A program made the position numbers and the translations under genes. This document shows positions 5,063 to 5,909 of a stretch of 5,909 bases of DNA, one piece after another (within the stretch, counting starts at the first letter, position 1; each line of letters starts with the position of its first letter). The stretch comes from Paracoccaceae bacterium (GTDB lineage: Bacteria > Pseudomonadota > Alphaproteobacteria > Rhodobacterales > Rhodobacteraceae), in contig JAGRMK010000138.1 of assembly GCA_020441345.1 (NCBI GenBank), positions 1-5,909 on the forward strand, given 5' to 3'. The notes beneath the pieces were generated by a model, which searched no databases, was not told the DNA's origin, and saw nothing but the letters and a program-made list of their open reading frames with translations.

Positions 5063-5851
5063 TCACAGGTCGAAACTGGCAAACACCGGCGCGTGGTCGC
5101 TGGGTTGCTCCCAGCCACGCACCGCCCGCAGAATCCGCGATCCATGCGCCGCCGCGCCGATATCGGCGCTGGCCCAGATATGGTCCAGCCGCCGCCCCTT
5201 GTCGGCACCGTCCCAATCCTTCGCGCGGTACGACCACCAACTGTAAAGCTGCCCCTCGGGGATATCCTGCCGCGTGACATCAACCCATCCCCCGGCCTGT
5301 TGCGCCTCGGCAAAGGCCTCGACCTCGATCGGCGTGTGGCTGACGACCTTGAGCAACGCCTTGTGGCTCCACACATCGTCCTCGCGCGGGGCAATGTTCA
5401 GATCCCCCACGAGAATCGCCTTGCCCGGCCGATCGGCCCGGAACCGGTCGCGCATCTCGGCGACGAAATCCAGCTTGTGACCGAATTTCTCGTTGACCGC
5501 GCGGTCCGCGACATCACCTCCCGCCGGCACATAGCAATTGTGAATGACGACGCCGTTCTCCAGCTCCGCCGCAACATGCCGCGCATCGCCCTTTTCGCAC
5601 CAGTCGATATGCCCGGCGTCGCGCAATGGCAGGCGCGACAGGATCGCCACGCCGTTATAACCCTTCTGCCCGCGCGCCACGATATGCCCGTAACCCAGCG
5701 CCGCAAAGACCTCGACCGGGATCAACTCGACCGGGCTCTTGCATTCCTGCAAGCACAGCACGTCAGGCGCCTCTTCGGTCAGCAATTTTTGAACCAGACC
5801 GGCCCGCAGGCGGACAGAGTTGATGTTCCAGGTGGCGAGGGTAAAGGCCAT
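5063..5851 (-). CDS. xthA: Exodeoxyribonuclease III (AP endonuclease)
   Basis: DNA-repair enzyme of 262 aa, normal length for the ExoIII family. It cuts the DNA backbone at abasic sites and degrades 3' ends in base excision repair. All landmarks of the endonuclease/exonuclease/phosphatase fold are present: ATWNINSVR with Asn9, LCLQECK with metal-binding Glu36, NCYVPAG with Tyr107, VGDLNIAP with Asp150 and Asn152, RRLDHIW with Asp223, and PSDHAPV with Asp252 and His253. The start at 5851 is set by MAFTLATWN and by GGAG about 6 nt upstream; an in-frame upstream ATG at 5884 would add 11 residues without similarity. The gene is convergent with the SGNH hydrolase and ends next to a strong hairpin. 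Confidence 0.97.
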   Translation of the reverse strand: MAFTLATWNINSVRLRAGLVQKLLTEEAPDVLCLQECKSPVELIPVEVFAALGYGHIVARGQKGYNGVAILSRLPLRDAGHIDWCEKGDARHVAAELENGVVIHNCYVPAGGDVADRAVNEKFGHKLDFVAEMRDRFRADRPGKAILVGDLNIAPREDDVWSHKALLKVVSHTPIEVEAFAEAQQAGGWVDVTRQDIPEGQLYSWWSYRAKDWDGADKGRRLDHIWASADIGAAAHGSRILRAVRGWEQPSDHAPVFASFDL

Positions 5852-5875
5852 GATCTCTCCGTTTCTTTGGACCCA

Positions 5876-5904
5876 GCAATACACTGCCGATCCCGTTCTT
5901 GTAA
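5876..5904 (-). promoter_or_regulatory. Weak candidate promoter of xthA
   Basis: On the minus strand TTACAA (5904-5899) and TATTGC (5881-5876) are 17 bp apart, each matching 3 of 6 consensus bases. This would leave a leader of about 18 nt. It is the best pair I can see in the 58 bp upstream of xthA, but it is weak. Confidence 0.22.
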
Positions 5905-5909
5905 CCCAG

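Noticed and set aside
4182..5240. 352-codon minus-strand open frame across the SGNH gene and the hairpin region
   Set aside because: Covers the antisense of a well-supported SGNH hydrolase, the hairpins and part of xthA; rich in Arg/Gly with no recognisable domain.
1..5909. Mobile element, CRISPR array, tRNA or rRNA
   Set aside because: No transposase, integrase, regular spaced repeats, cloverleaf or rRNA-like sequence seen on either strand; all genes look native in composition.

Overview
The window looks like ordinary chromosome of a GC-rich alphaproteobacterium, most likely Rhodobacterales (Roseobacter/Rhodobacter group). This rests on codon use, on the co-chaperedoxin - LON-domain - Trm112 gene run, on the alphaproteobacterial type of Trm112 that has lost most of its cysteines, and on a stack of extragenic hairpins of a kind I associate with this order. 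I see no phage, transposon, tRNA, rRNA or CRISPR signal.

Left block (1-970), read leftward. The first codons of a probable class III aminotransferase run off the left edge at position 1. Upstream lies a GntR/FCD regulator (178-849). A perfect 14-bp palindrome (136-149) sits before the aminotransferase, and a copy matching it at 12 of 14 positions (859-872) sits just before the preferred regulator start. Together they suggest an autoregulated regulator and its target. Divergent from the regulator is a P1/S58 (DmpA-type) peptidase (970-1971).

Middle block (1956-4167), read leftward. This is a likely operon of a thioredoxin-TPR co-chaperedoxin (CnoX/YbbN type), a stand-alone LON substrate-binding domain protein and a Trm112-family protein, the last two sharing an ATGA stop/start overlap. 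A small cysteine-containing lipoprotein follows, with its own candidate promoter, and overlaps the end of the P1 peptidase gene tail to tail. The proteins suggest housekeeping protein quality control.

Right block (4305-5909). A rightward SGNH hydrolase close to Mycobacterium smegmatis acyltransferase (MsAcT) faces a leftward exonuclease III (xthA). The 122 bp between them is almost entirely folded into hairpins. No clearly new system is visible. The best leads are the paired operator, the hairpin stack, and the idea that the P1 peptidase and the aminotransferase act on one amino-acid or amide pathway.
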